Assembly: GCA_020426125.1 (NCBI GenBank)
Contig: JAGQQQ010000766.1
Location: 1-5,674, forward strand
Reading direction: 5' to 3'
Length of the DNA stretch: 5,674 nt
Source: Planctomycetaceae bacterium
GTDB taxonomy: Bacteria; Planctomycetota; Planctomycetia; Planctomycetales; Planctomycetaceae
Shown: positions 1 to 5,343 of the stretch, piece by piece
Numbering within the stretch: the first letter of the stretch is position 1
Layout: every line of letters begins with the position of its first letter
The notes under the pieces: generated by a model
What the model was told of the DNA's origin: nothing
Database searches by the model: none
The model's input: only the letters and a program-made list of their open reading frames with translations
Program-made: the position numbers and the translations under genes

Positions 1-615
1 TGTTGGCTCTTCATCAGGCGGACTTGTTGGCTCTTGGGAAGGGACTGGAGAGTCACTGACGACCATGGGAGCGGCCCGCCGCTGACGGGTCCGATCTCTC
101 TCACCCACGAACTCAATCAGTGCCTGTTCGCCCGCATCTCCGAGGCGGCGATTGGGGAGTCGCAGAATCCGAGTGTAGCCCCCTTGTCGTTCCTCGAAGC
201 GAGGAGCCAACTCCGAAAACAGAATATCAACTGCCTCTTTATCACGAAGCATCGCAAACGCACGTCGTCGCGCGTCCACGGCAGGAGCCATCGCTTGTGC
301 CCATTGCTGCCATTTTTCGGAATTCCTCCAAGATTTCCATTCGTTGCTGCTCCGCTCCGCTGTTGTCGCGAACTGTTGGGCACGCTCCTCATGAGGCAGC
401 GCCTTCTTGGCGAGAGTCACGAGTTTCTCAACGAACGGTCGAAGTTCTTTTGCCTTCGCGACGGTTGTGACGATTCGACCGGGCGTTTTGGGAGCGCCTT
501 CGGCATCCTCATCCACGCGGACAGTCTTGATCAGGCTGGCGGCCATGTTGCGAAACATCGCCTTGCGATGGCTGGCGTTTCGTCCGAGTGTTCGACCTTT
601 AACACGATGCCTCAT
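1..615 (-). CDS. rplQ: 50S ribosomal protein L17 (3' end outside window)
   Basis: This encodes ribosomal protein L17, a large-subunit protein that binds 23S rRNA near the peptide exit tunnel. The reading frame starts at the ATG at 615-613 and stays open for 205 codons to the window edge, so the stop is not seen. The N-terminus MRHRVKGRTLGRNASHRKAM (residues 1-20) and the later blocks AKAKELR (53-59) and RFEERQGGYTRILRLPNRR (139-157) are hallmarks of the family. A purine-rich GAGAGAG lies just upstream of the ATG. It is the last visible gene of an rpsM-rpsK-rpoA-rplQ series, 116 nt after rpoA. Compared with the E. coli protein (127 residues, from memory), there is extra sequence at about residues 30-50 and a larger tryptophan-rich insertion at about 71-115. 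There is also a Pro/Glu/Ser-rich tail from about residue 188. The family call is secure; the total length is unknown. Confidence 0.96.
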   Translation of the reverse strand, partial: MRHRVKGRTLGRNASHRKAMFRNMAASLIKTVRVDEDAEGAPKTPGRIVTTVAKAKELRPFVEKLVTLAKKALPHEERAQQFATTAERSSNEWKSWRNSEKWQQWAQAMAPAVDARRRAFAMLRDKEAVDILFSELAPRFEERQGGYTRILRLPNRRLGDAGEQALIEFVGERDRTRQRRAAPMVVSDSPVPSQEPTSPPDEEPT

Positions 616-632
616 GGCTCTCTCTCACTTTG

Positions 633-653
633 GCTACTGTCAAAACCAGTAGA
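633..653 (-). other. Small hairpin upstream of rplQ
   Basis: CTACTG (634-639) and CAGTAG (647-652) form a 6-bp inverted repeat around a 7-nt loop, in the rpoA-rplQ gap just ahead of the rplQ ribosome binding site. It has no U-tract, so it is not a terminator. It could be a minor leader or processing structure, or chance. Confidence 0.4.
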
Positions 654-731
654 ACCTTCAGGGTGCTTCAAAATTGCGTCAACACCACATGATTCGACGC
701 TAGATAGATCGACGACGAGACGATCTGGGTT

Positions 732-1742
732 CTATTTTCTGCTCCGTTCTGGAATTCGCATTCCCAGACGCAATCCCAGTTCATTCAAGCGATCACGAAC
801 TTCATACAAGGTTGTCTCGCCAAAGTTCCGGACGGTTAACAATTGATCTTCGGTTCGGGTGACCAAGTCTCGCACGGAAGTGATTCCCTCAGACTCAAGA
901 CAGTTGGTCGCCCGGACAGACAAGTTCAGTTCGGCCAAGCTCTGCTGGAGTTTCTCTTCGAGTTCGAGATCGATGGGAGAATACCCAGTGGCTTCGAGCA
1001 TCCCCTTGAGACCAGCCTCCGGCGGTAACTCCGGTCCCGGCTCCTGGTAGTTGATGAATGGATTCAGGTGCTTGCGGAGAATCTTTGCGGCCTCCACCAA
1101 CGCCATCTCCGGCCTGATGGTGCCATCTGTCCAGATCTCCAAAGTCAGTTTGTCGTAGTTTGTCCGCTGGCCGACACGGGTTTCCTCGACGTTGTATCGG
1201 ACACGGGTGACAGGAGAGAAGGCGGCATCGAGAGGAATCACTCCCAATTCCGGATTCTTCTCGTGAATTTCGGTTGCCGGCAGATAACCCCGTCCATTTT
1301 CGACGGTCAGTTCCATACTAAGGGGAACATCGTCCGTCATTGTGGCGATAATCAGATCTTTGTTGATCACTTCCACTTGATCGTCCGTGATTACGTCAGC
1401 GCCGGTCACGACACCACGTTCATGTCGTTCAATCCGGAGGGTCTTGGCAGTGCTTGAATGATTCCGCACCACCAGCGACTTCAAGTTCAGACAAATGTCA
1501 GTGATGTCCTCAACCACCCCAGGAATCGTGGTGAACTCGTGTTGAACTCCCGCGATCCGAACGCGCGTCACGGCGCTCCCTTCCAGGCTCGACAACAAGA
1601 TTCGGCGGAGACTGTTCGCGATTGTGTGACCAAACCCGCGTTCAAATGGCTCGGCAACGAAGGCCCCATAAATCTTGGGGTCGTCGCTCTCGGCCATCAC
1701 CACGCGACTGGGAAGTTCGAGGTTTCGCCAACGAATTCTCAC
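732..1742 (-). CDS. rpoA: DNA-directed RNA polymerase subunit alpha
   Basis: This encodes the alpha subunit of RNA polymerase. It dimerises to start core assembly and contacts UP elements and activators through its C-terminal domain. The protein is 336 residues, a normal length. The N-terminal domain (about 1-235) has the assembly motif EPFERGFGHTIANSLRRILL (31-50). After a linker, the C-terminal domain (about 262-330) carries LNLSVRATNCLESEGI (272-287) and LLTVRNFGETTLYEV (301-315). The start is a GTG at 1742-1740 with AGGAG eight bases upstream. An ATG at 1749-1747 is nearer the Shine-Dalgarno but out of frame. The stop is TAG. The gene lies 168 nt after rpsK and 116 nt before rplQ, with no rpsD in between. 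In the C-terminal domain R277, N280 and C281 match E. coli R265, N268 and C269, but the positions equivalent to K271 and K298 are Glu and Thr. Confidence 0.98.
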   Translation of the reverse strand: MRIRWRNLELPSRVVMAESDDPKIYGAFVAEPFERGFGHTIANSLRRILLSSLEGSAVTRVRIAGVQHEFTTIPGVVEDITDICLNLKSLVVRNHSSTAKTLRIERHERGVVTGADVITDDQVEVINKDLIIATMTDDVPLSMELTVENGRGYLPATEIHEKNPELGVIPLDAAFSPVTRVRYNVEETRVGQRTNYDKLTLEIWTDGTIRPEMALVEAAKILRKHLNPFINYQEPGPELPPEAGLKGMLEATGYSPIDLELEEKLQQSLAELNLSVRATNCLESEGITSVRDLVTRTEDQLLTVRNFGETTLYEVRDRLNELGLRLGMRIPERSRK

Positions 1743-1750
1743 GGTTCATA

Positions 1751-1755
1751 CTCCT
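1751..1755 (-). promoter_or_regulatory. Ribosome binding site deciding the rpoA GTG start
   Basis: AGGAG on the minus strand lies eight bases before the GTG at 1742. The ATG at 1749-1747 begins immediately after the Shine-Dalgarno and is in another frame, so spacing and frame both favour GTG. This keeps the N-terminal MRIRWR stretch in the protein. Confidence 0.8.
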
Positions 1756-1844
1756 GGCGGATGTAAGGGAGGGGAGGGCGGAACGTATTGACTGAGCGGT
1801 GAGTTCCGGAGACTCTGATTCTTCACAAAGCCGTCTCAGTATCG

Positions 1845-1877
1845 CTGAATCAGTTTGACTGAATCAGATTGGCTGAA
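1845..1877. repeat. 14-nt phased repeat of CTGAATCAG in the rpsK-rpoA gap
   Basis: CTGAATCAG occurs at 1845-1853 and 1859-1867, and a truncated CTGAA starts at 1873, so the three units have an exact 14-nt period. Each full unit is itself a dyad (CTGA-A-TCAG). The array sits just downstream of the rpsK stop on the transcribed strand, in a 168-nt gap. It may be an RNA structure, a protein site or a decayed tandem duplication; the sequence does not decide. Confidence 0.6.
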
Positions 1878-1910
1878 GTTGTGCAGCCTGACGGAAAAGA
1901 CGAGTCAGGA

Positions 1911-2294
1911 TCAGACCCGGCGGCGTTTGCGAGGACGACACCCGTTGTGGGGCAATGGCGTCACATCCTCAATCGCCTTGATCGAGATGCCACCCACTTG
2001 CAGGCCGGTAATGGCGCTTTCACGACCTGACCCGGGACCTTTGACACGAACTTCAAGCTCGCGGATTCCAAATTTCCGGGCTCGGTCCGCACAAGTTTCC
2101 GCAGCTCGCTGAGCGGCAAATGGAGTGCTCTTGCGCGACCCCTTGAAACCGACAGTTCCAGCCGATGCCCAGCACAGAGCATCGCCATTCGTGTCCGTGA
2201 TCGACACGATTGTGTTATTGAAAGTCGCCTTGATATGAGCGATTCCTCGCGTCACATTTCGGCGAGTCCGTTTCTTTTGCTTCACTTTCGCCAC
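1911..2294 (-). CDS. rpsK: 30S ribosomal protein S11
   Basis: This encodes ribosomal protein S11, a platform protein of the small subunit that binds 16S rRNA near the mRNA exit (E) region. The 127-residue product is full length. It contains IAHIKATFNNTIVSITDTNG (residues 18-37), a GSRKSTPFAAQRAAE block, and the C-terminal GPGSGRESAI and DVTPLPHNGCRPRKRRRV blocks, all diagnostic. The start is a GTG at 2294-2292 with AAAGGA (minus strand, 2308-2303) eight bases upstream. The stop is TGA. It follows rpsM after an unusually long 315-nt gap and precedes rpoA, consistent with an alpha-type operon. A perfect 8-bp inverted repeat directly abuts its Shine-Dalgarno, which may affect translation. Confidence 0.98.
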   Translation of the reverse strand: MAKVKQKKRTRRNVTRGIAHIKATFNNTIVSITDTNGDALCWASAGTVGFKGSRKSTPFAAQRAAETCADRARKFGIRELEVRVKGPGSGRESAITGLQVGGISIKAIEDVTPLPHNGCRPRKRRRV

Positions 2295-2308
2295 TGGCTT
2301 GATCCTTT

Positions 2309-2325
2309 GGTCAGGAATCCTGACC
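2309..2325 (-). promoter_or_regulatory. Perfect inverted repeat abutting the rpsK Shine-Dalgarno
   Basis: On the transcribed strand GGTCAGGATTCCTGACC is a perfect 8-bp dyad around one central base. As RNA it would form about a 7-bp stem with a 3-nt loop. It ends exactly where the AAAGGA Shine-Dalgarno of rpsK begins. This position suits a translational control element or processing site, but no known family is recognised. Confidence 0.6.
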
Positions 2326-2333
2326 GTTTGTCA

Positions 2334-2403
2334 TCACGATGGGAGAAAAACCGATTCCGTTTCACCGGATTCTTCGAAGATCCGGCGAGTTCATCTCCCG
2401 TGA
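2334..2403 (-). other. Long nested stem-loop in the rpsM-rpsK gap
   Basis: TCAC (2334-2337) plus GGGAGA (2341-2346) pair with TCTCCC (2394-2399) plus GTGA (2400-2403), giving a 10-bp stem with a 3-nt bulge. Inside it, CCGGAT (2365-2370) pairs with ATCCGG (2380-2385) over a TTCG-containing loop. With the dyad at 2309-2325, this gives a compact structured leader ahead of rpsK. It could be a regulatory RNA or an RNase processing site. Confidence 0.5.
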
Positions 2404-2464
2404 TCCCCACAACTGATCATAGACGTTCTGAATCTCACTCGTCTTTCTTGCGTACACACCCGTC

Positions 2465-2484
2465 ATGCCAAAGTCTGTTGGCAT
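2465..2484 (-). other. Hairpin ATGCCA...TGGCAT in the rpsM-rpsK gap
   Basis: A 6-bp perfect inverted repeat with an 8-nt loop lies between the rpsM stop and the larger nested stem-loop. No U-tract follows, so it is not a typical terminator. The rest of the 2295-2609 gap shows no credible small gene. Confidence 0.4.
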
Positions 2485-2609
2485 ACGATCTGATTTTCAA
2501 TGATCTGGATGTGCGAGACTCAGCTTGAACACTTTCCACTTCATAAAATGACTGAAGCGATACCAACCCGAGTCGGCAAATCTCAACCGACTGATGTCCG
2601 TCGAGTCGA

Positions 2610-2996
2610 TTAGTGACGCATATCCTTGACGCCCTTCTTCCCTGCAACAGTTTTCTTGGCACCCTTACGGGTCCGTGCATTTGATTGCGTATTTTGGCCA
2701 CGAACAGGAAGGCCACGCCGGTGACGAAGGCCACGATAGCACTGGATCGACTTCAACCGACCGATGTTCTCAGCCGTCTGCCGCCGCAGTTGTCCTTCCA
2801 CCACATACTGGGTGTCGAGAGTGCTGTTGATTCGCTGAATGTCATCGTCTGACAATTCACGTGCCCGGCGCTGAGGATCCAACTCCAAATTGCGGCAGAT
2901 TTCAAGGGATTTCGCCGGCCCAATTCCGTGCAGATACGTGAGTGAAACATGTGTCGGCTTGTCGTTGGGGATGTCGACACCAAGTACACGAGGCAT
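2610..2996 (-). CDS. rpsM: 30S ribosomal protein S13
   Basis: This encodes ribosomal protein S13, a head protein of the small subunit that contacts 16S rRNA, the P-site tRNA and the inter-subunit bridges to L5. The 128-residue product is full length. The N-terminus MPRVLGVDIPNDK, the helix-two-turn-helix segment with YLHGIGPAKS (21-30), and the basic tail CYRGLRHRRGLPVRGQ (86-101) with NARTRKG (106-112) are all diagnostic. The start is ATG at 2996-2994, with an AGGA about nine bases upstream. The stop is TAA. It is the first visible gene of the leftward cluster. infA and rpmJ, which commonly precede it in bacteria, are not found in the 840 nt upstream. The operon promoter and any autoregulatory leader should therefore lie in that spacer. 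Confidence 0.98.
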   Translation of the reverse strand: MPRVLGVDIPNDKPTHVSLTYLHGIGPAKSLEICRNLELDPQRRARELSDDDIQRINSTLDTQYVVEGQLRRQTAENIGRLKSIQCYRGLRHRRGLPVRGQNTQSNARTRKGAKKTVAGKKGVKDMRH

Positions 2997-3476
2997 ACGT
3001 CTTATTCCTAATTGAACGGGATCAAGTGACTGTTACGACTTGACTCCGAACCTCCAAGGATCCAATTTGTGTTCCTCGCCAAAACTGACGGAACAATGTT
3101 TTGATGCGTCGGTTTTCGACAACAGTGGTCGTGACGCAAATTCGAGTCTTGCAGAATACCGGACCTGGGACAAGCAGCGATAGTTTCCAGCGGCTCTACG
3201 TTGCTTGTTCGAGAACCCAGACTTCTTTCGAACGATCGCTGGCTTTTCTCGAATTCGGCCTGATTCGGGAATCGGCCCTACCCCTGACGTTGTTTGTGAC
3301 GGGGGTTCGCGGAGCAGATCACATAGTTCCGCCCTTTCCGTCGTACGAGCTTACAATGCTCGCAGATTCTCTTCACACTCGAGCGGACCTTCATCGCCTC
3401 TCACTCCAAAATATCAAAATGCTGAACGCGCTGAGTCTACCATTGAAAATTTGCCAGCCAACCAGTCCTCTGACTG

Positions 3477-3493
3477 AGTACAAAACATGTACT
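3477..3493. promoter_or_regulatory. Candidate operator palindrome AGTACA-N5-TGTACT
   Basis: This is a perfect 6-bp inverted repeat with a 5-nt centre in the divergent spacer, about 480 nt upstream of rpsM and 345 nt upstream of the methyltransferase start. The shape suits a dimeric regulator. The half-site TACA/TGTA recalls BlaI/CopY operators, but the spacing of five differs from the usual two, so no regulator is assigned. Confidence 0.35.
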
Positions 3494-3821
3494 GACGACA
3501 CACCGGGTCGAACCCGTTCGCCGATTACACTGCGATCGTGGCAAAATTCCGCAAGTCGGGGAGTATAAGCGACTGCGTTCCCGCAAGACAAGTTCCGCGT
3601 TCAGGGATTTTTTGACGTGCCGGTCGATTTTTCCCAAATCTTTGGCGCCAAGGTCAACGCACCCTTAGAAAAATGGCCCCCTTCCTGTAACAGTGGTCCG
3701 ATCGACATCGTTGGAGTTTCCCCCATCGGGATGCGACGCGGGGATCGTCTGGCTACGATACAATCGTGGTCTCTCGGAGTTGCCCAGTGAGATCGAAGTC
3801 TACTGATAGATTGTCCGGTTT

Positions 3822-3827
3822 AGGAGG
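3822..3827 (+). promoter_or_regulatory. Strong Shine-Dalgarno of the methyltransferase gene
   Basis: AGGAGG lies nine bases before the ATG at 3837 and matches the anti-Shine-Dalgarno core perfectly. It fixes the start, which leaves a basic n-region and hydrophobic stretch at the protein's N-terminus (a signal peptide). Confidence 0.85.
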
Positions 3828-3836
3828 GAGGTTCCC

Positions 3837-5030
3837 ATGGTCGCTCATTCCCGAGTCCGATTGATTCGGTGCCTGTTTGTTACTGTCATTCCATTTCTAA
3901 TCGCAGAGGACGTCTGTTCGGGTCAGGAGGTGAGTGTTCGCCCTGGCGTGAATAACTCGTTTGAGGATCCGGATCCGAAGTCTTTTGTTGAGCGTTTCGA
4001 GGTGGAAAGTCGAGAAGTCTACGCCAACCGTGAGAAGATCGTCGACGCATGTGGTCTTGAGCCTGGGTTGACCGTCGCTGATATTGGCGCCGGGACGGGA
4101 CTTTTCACCCGGATGTTTGCGGAAAAGGTTGGCCCGAAAGGGCGAGTGTTCGCAGTCGACATCGCTCAGAATTTTCTGGACCATGTCGAGCGGACATCGC
4201 GGGAAGCCGGACTGAACAACGTCGAAACGGTTCTCTGCACTGCGGATTCGACGGAACTTCCAGCGGAGTCAGTGGATGTGGCCTATATCTGTGACACCTT
4301 TCATCACTTCGAGTTTCCATTGAAGACCATGGCGTCCGTGCATCGTGCTCTGAAACCTGGGGGACGGGTGATCCTCGTCGACTTTCGGCGGATTCCAGGG
4401 GTTTCTTCGGAATGGACATTGGGCCATGTCAGGGCGGGACAAGAGGTCTTTGAGAGCGAAGTGGTTCAGTCGGGATTTCAAAAGACGGGAGAGTCCTCTG
4501 ACCTGCTCAAAGAGAACTATTTCGTCACGTTCATCAAGGCCAAGTCCGGCGGCCTCAAGCCTTTGGAGTATCCCATTATTTCGGGATATGGGGGCGTGGT
4601 TGCGATGAAGAATGCGGAAGATGTCCCGATGGTGGGCGCCAAGCTTGTCATCGACGTGACGTCTTCCGCGAAACCGAACGAGGTCAATAAGGGACTCGAC
4701 CGAGCCGCTCGGCTGCTGAACCTCTACGGCACCGCAGGGCTAACAGCCCAGGACGTCAAACTTACGATCGTGCTACATGGCAACGCGACCGATGCCGTTC
4801 TTAAAAGCGAACTCTACGCGCAGCGATTCGGAGGCGAGGAGAATCCCCACTTACGTCTGATCGAAAAGCTCCGCGAAGCTGGAGTCGACATCCAGGTCTG
4901 CGGTCAGGCCTTGAACTATAAGGGCTACGCCGAATCGATGGTCGCCGAAGGGGTTTCGATCGCCACCTCAGCGTTGACAACCGTGGCAAATCGGCAATCA
5001 CAGGGATATGGCTACTTGCCGTTCCATTGA
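3837..5030 (+). CDS. Exported class I SAM methyltransferase fused to a DsrE-family domain
   Basis: The 397-residue protein has three parts. Residues 1 to about 29 look like a Sec signal peptide: basic HSRVRLIR, then hydrophobic CLFVTVIPFLIA, with no lipobox at C27. Residues about 50-232 form a class I SAM-dependent methyltransferase. They include motif I VADIGAGTG (80-88), the ribose-binding acidic residue D108 ending VFAVD, TADSTELP (135-142), DTFHHFEFP (153-161) and LKPGGRVILVDF (172-183). Residues about 245-397 match DsrE-like proteins (COG1416 type), with IVLHGNA (311-317), the cysteine motif QVCGQAL (C355) and a terminal GYGYLPF. DsrE relatives act in sulfur handling through such cysteines. 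The methyl acceptor is unknown, and the supply of SAM outside the cytoplasm is a puzzle if the protein is exported. The gene is preceded by AGGAGG and appears monocistronic or leads a short unit. The frame is uninterrupted across the domain junction, so the fusion looks genuine. Confidence 0.88.
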   Translation: MVAHSRVRLIRCLFVTVIPFLIAEDVCSGQEVSVRPGVNNSFEDPDPKSFVERFEVESREVYANREKIVDACGLEPGLTVADIGAGTGLFTRMFAEKVGPKGRVFAVDIAQNFLDHVERTSREAGLNNVETVLCTADSTELPAESVDVAYICDTFHHFEFPLKTMASVHRALKPGGRVILVDFRRIPGVSSEWTLGHVRAGQEVFESEVVQSGFQKTGESSDLLKENYFVTFIKAKSGGLKPLEYPIISGYGGVVAMKNAEDVPMVGAKLVIDVTSSAKPNEVNKGLDRAARLLNLYGTAGLTAQDVKLTIVLHGNATDAVLKSELYAQRFGGEENPHLRLIEKLREAGVDIQVCGQALNYKGYAESMVAEGVSIATSALTTVANRQSQGYGYLPFH

Positions 5031-5221
5031 AATTTTCAACGCCACCCCTGCCCCCAGACTGAACTCCGACAGGTGTGGGGGTGGAAAGTCAAAGAATCCT
5101 CAAAGGCTGCGTAACCCGCAGAGGAAGCACGGTCCTTGTTGACCATCAGACTTTGGGGGGACTCCTTGAATTCCCCCCTCTGCCTTGAATGCCCGGTTTG
5201 ACAAACGCCGATTTGTAGTGG

Positions 5222-5240
5222 TGGGACAAATCCCATTTTT
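5222..5240 (+). terminator. Possible intrinsic terminator after the methyltransferase gene
   Basis: TGGGA-CAAA-TCCCA is followed immediately by five T's (5236-5240). The stem is only 5 bp plus possible G-U pairs, so it is weak by itself. The overlapping pair GATTTGT (5210-5216) and ACAAATC (5226-5232) would compete with it. Confidence 0.4.
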
Positions 5241-5273
5241 CCGATAACGGTGGCACAGCCACCGTCGCATCGG
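5241..5273. repeat. Strong two-part palindrome, REP-like
   Basis: CCGAT (5241-5245) pairs with ATCGG (5269-5273), and inside it ACGGTGGC (5247-5254) pairs perfectly with GCCACCGT (5258-5265) across an ACA loop. The result is a 13-bp interrupted stem. The T-rich stretch that follows starts several bases away, so a terminator reading is only fair. The form suits a repetitive extragenic palindrome, but only one copy is in the window. Confidence 0.55.
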
Positions 5274-5343
5274 GAGACTCTTTTCAAGCACCCTTCGCCG
5301 GTTTTTCTTTTCCGCTTGCGAAGTCAACATTCAAGGTGAGCGC

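Larger units (their letters stand above)
2997..3836. other. Long divergent spacer, no credible gene
   Basis: These 840 nt separate the leftward ribosomal cluster from the rightward methyltransferase gene. Open frames here (for example 3101-3568 plus, 3391-3591 minus) have no good ribosome binding site, no recognisable family and implausible composition. Visible palindromes are AGTACA-N5-TGTACT at 3477-3493, CGGGT-cga-ACCCG at 3504-3516, TTGGCGCCAA at 3642-3651 and ACGAT-aca-ATCGT at 3755-3767. TACAAT at 3759-3764 resembles a -10 box for the methyltransferase gene but has no fair -35 partner. TTGACG at 3612-3617 lacks a good -10. No tRNA, rRNA or common structural RNA was recognised. Confidence 0.6.
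5031..5343. other. Hairpin-rich intergenic region
   Basis: These 313 nt lie between the methyltransferase-DsrE gene and the small membrane-protein gene. They hold at least six inverted repeats: CCACCCC/GGGGTGG (5042-5048/5078-5084), CTGCG/CGCAG (5107-5111/5117-5121), GGGGGGA/TCCCCCC (5155-5161/5172-5178), TGGGA/TCCCA (5222-5226/5231-5235), the long stem at 5241-5273, and CTTCGC/GCGAAG (5293-5298/5318-5323). Minus-strand frames at 5036-5287 and 5100-5330 have no recognisable domain and run through these stems, so they are not called. The region may be a dispersed palindromic repeat or a regulatory leader. Confidence 0.55.

Noticed and set aside
34..846. Plus-strand 270-codon open frame overlapping rplQ and the end of rpoA
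   Set aside because: It is antisense to two unmistakable conserved genes, has no family resemblance, and its openness follows from the codon use of the genes on the other strand.
3509..3520. CGAAC-cc-GTTCG resembling a LexA box
   Set aside because: Known CGAAC/GTTCG LexA sites have a 4-nt centre, whereas this one has two. Neither neighbouring gene is an SOS gene.
3495..3525. Minus-strand GGGTTCGACCC resembling a tRNA T-arm
   Set aside because: When the 7-nt T-loop is set correctly the flanking stem does not pair, and no acceptor, D or anticodon arm can be found around it.
3101..3568. Plus-strand 155-codon open frame in the divergent spacer
   Set aside because: It starts at TTG without a Shine-Dalgarno, shows no domain or signal, and the translation looks like non-coding sequence. 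A second frame (3205-3477) is also open, so openness is not informative here.
5042..5084. CCACCCC/GGGGTGG stem just after the methyltransferase stop as a terminator
   Set aside because: The loop is about 29 nt and no T-run follows, so it does not fit an intrinsic terminator.
5247..5265. GGTGGCAC within the long palindrome, somewhat like a T-box motif
   Set aside because: The T-box core AGGGTGGNACCGCG is not matched, the element is a simple perfect hairpin, and no aminoacyl-tRNA synthetase or amino-acid gene follows.
5036..5330. Minus-strand frames of 83 and 76 codons after the methyltransferase gene
   Set aside because: They overlap each other and run through perfect hairpins, with no recognisable domain. 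They could be translated repeat sequence, not genes.
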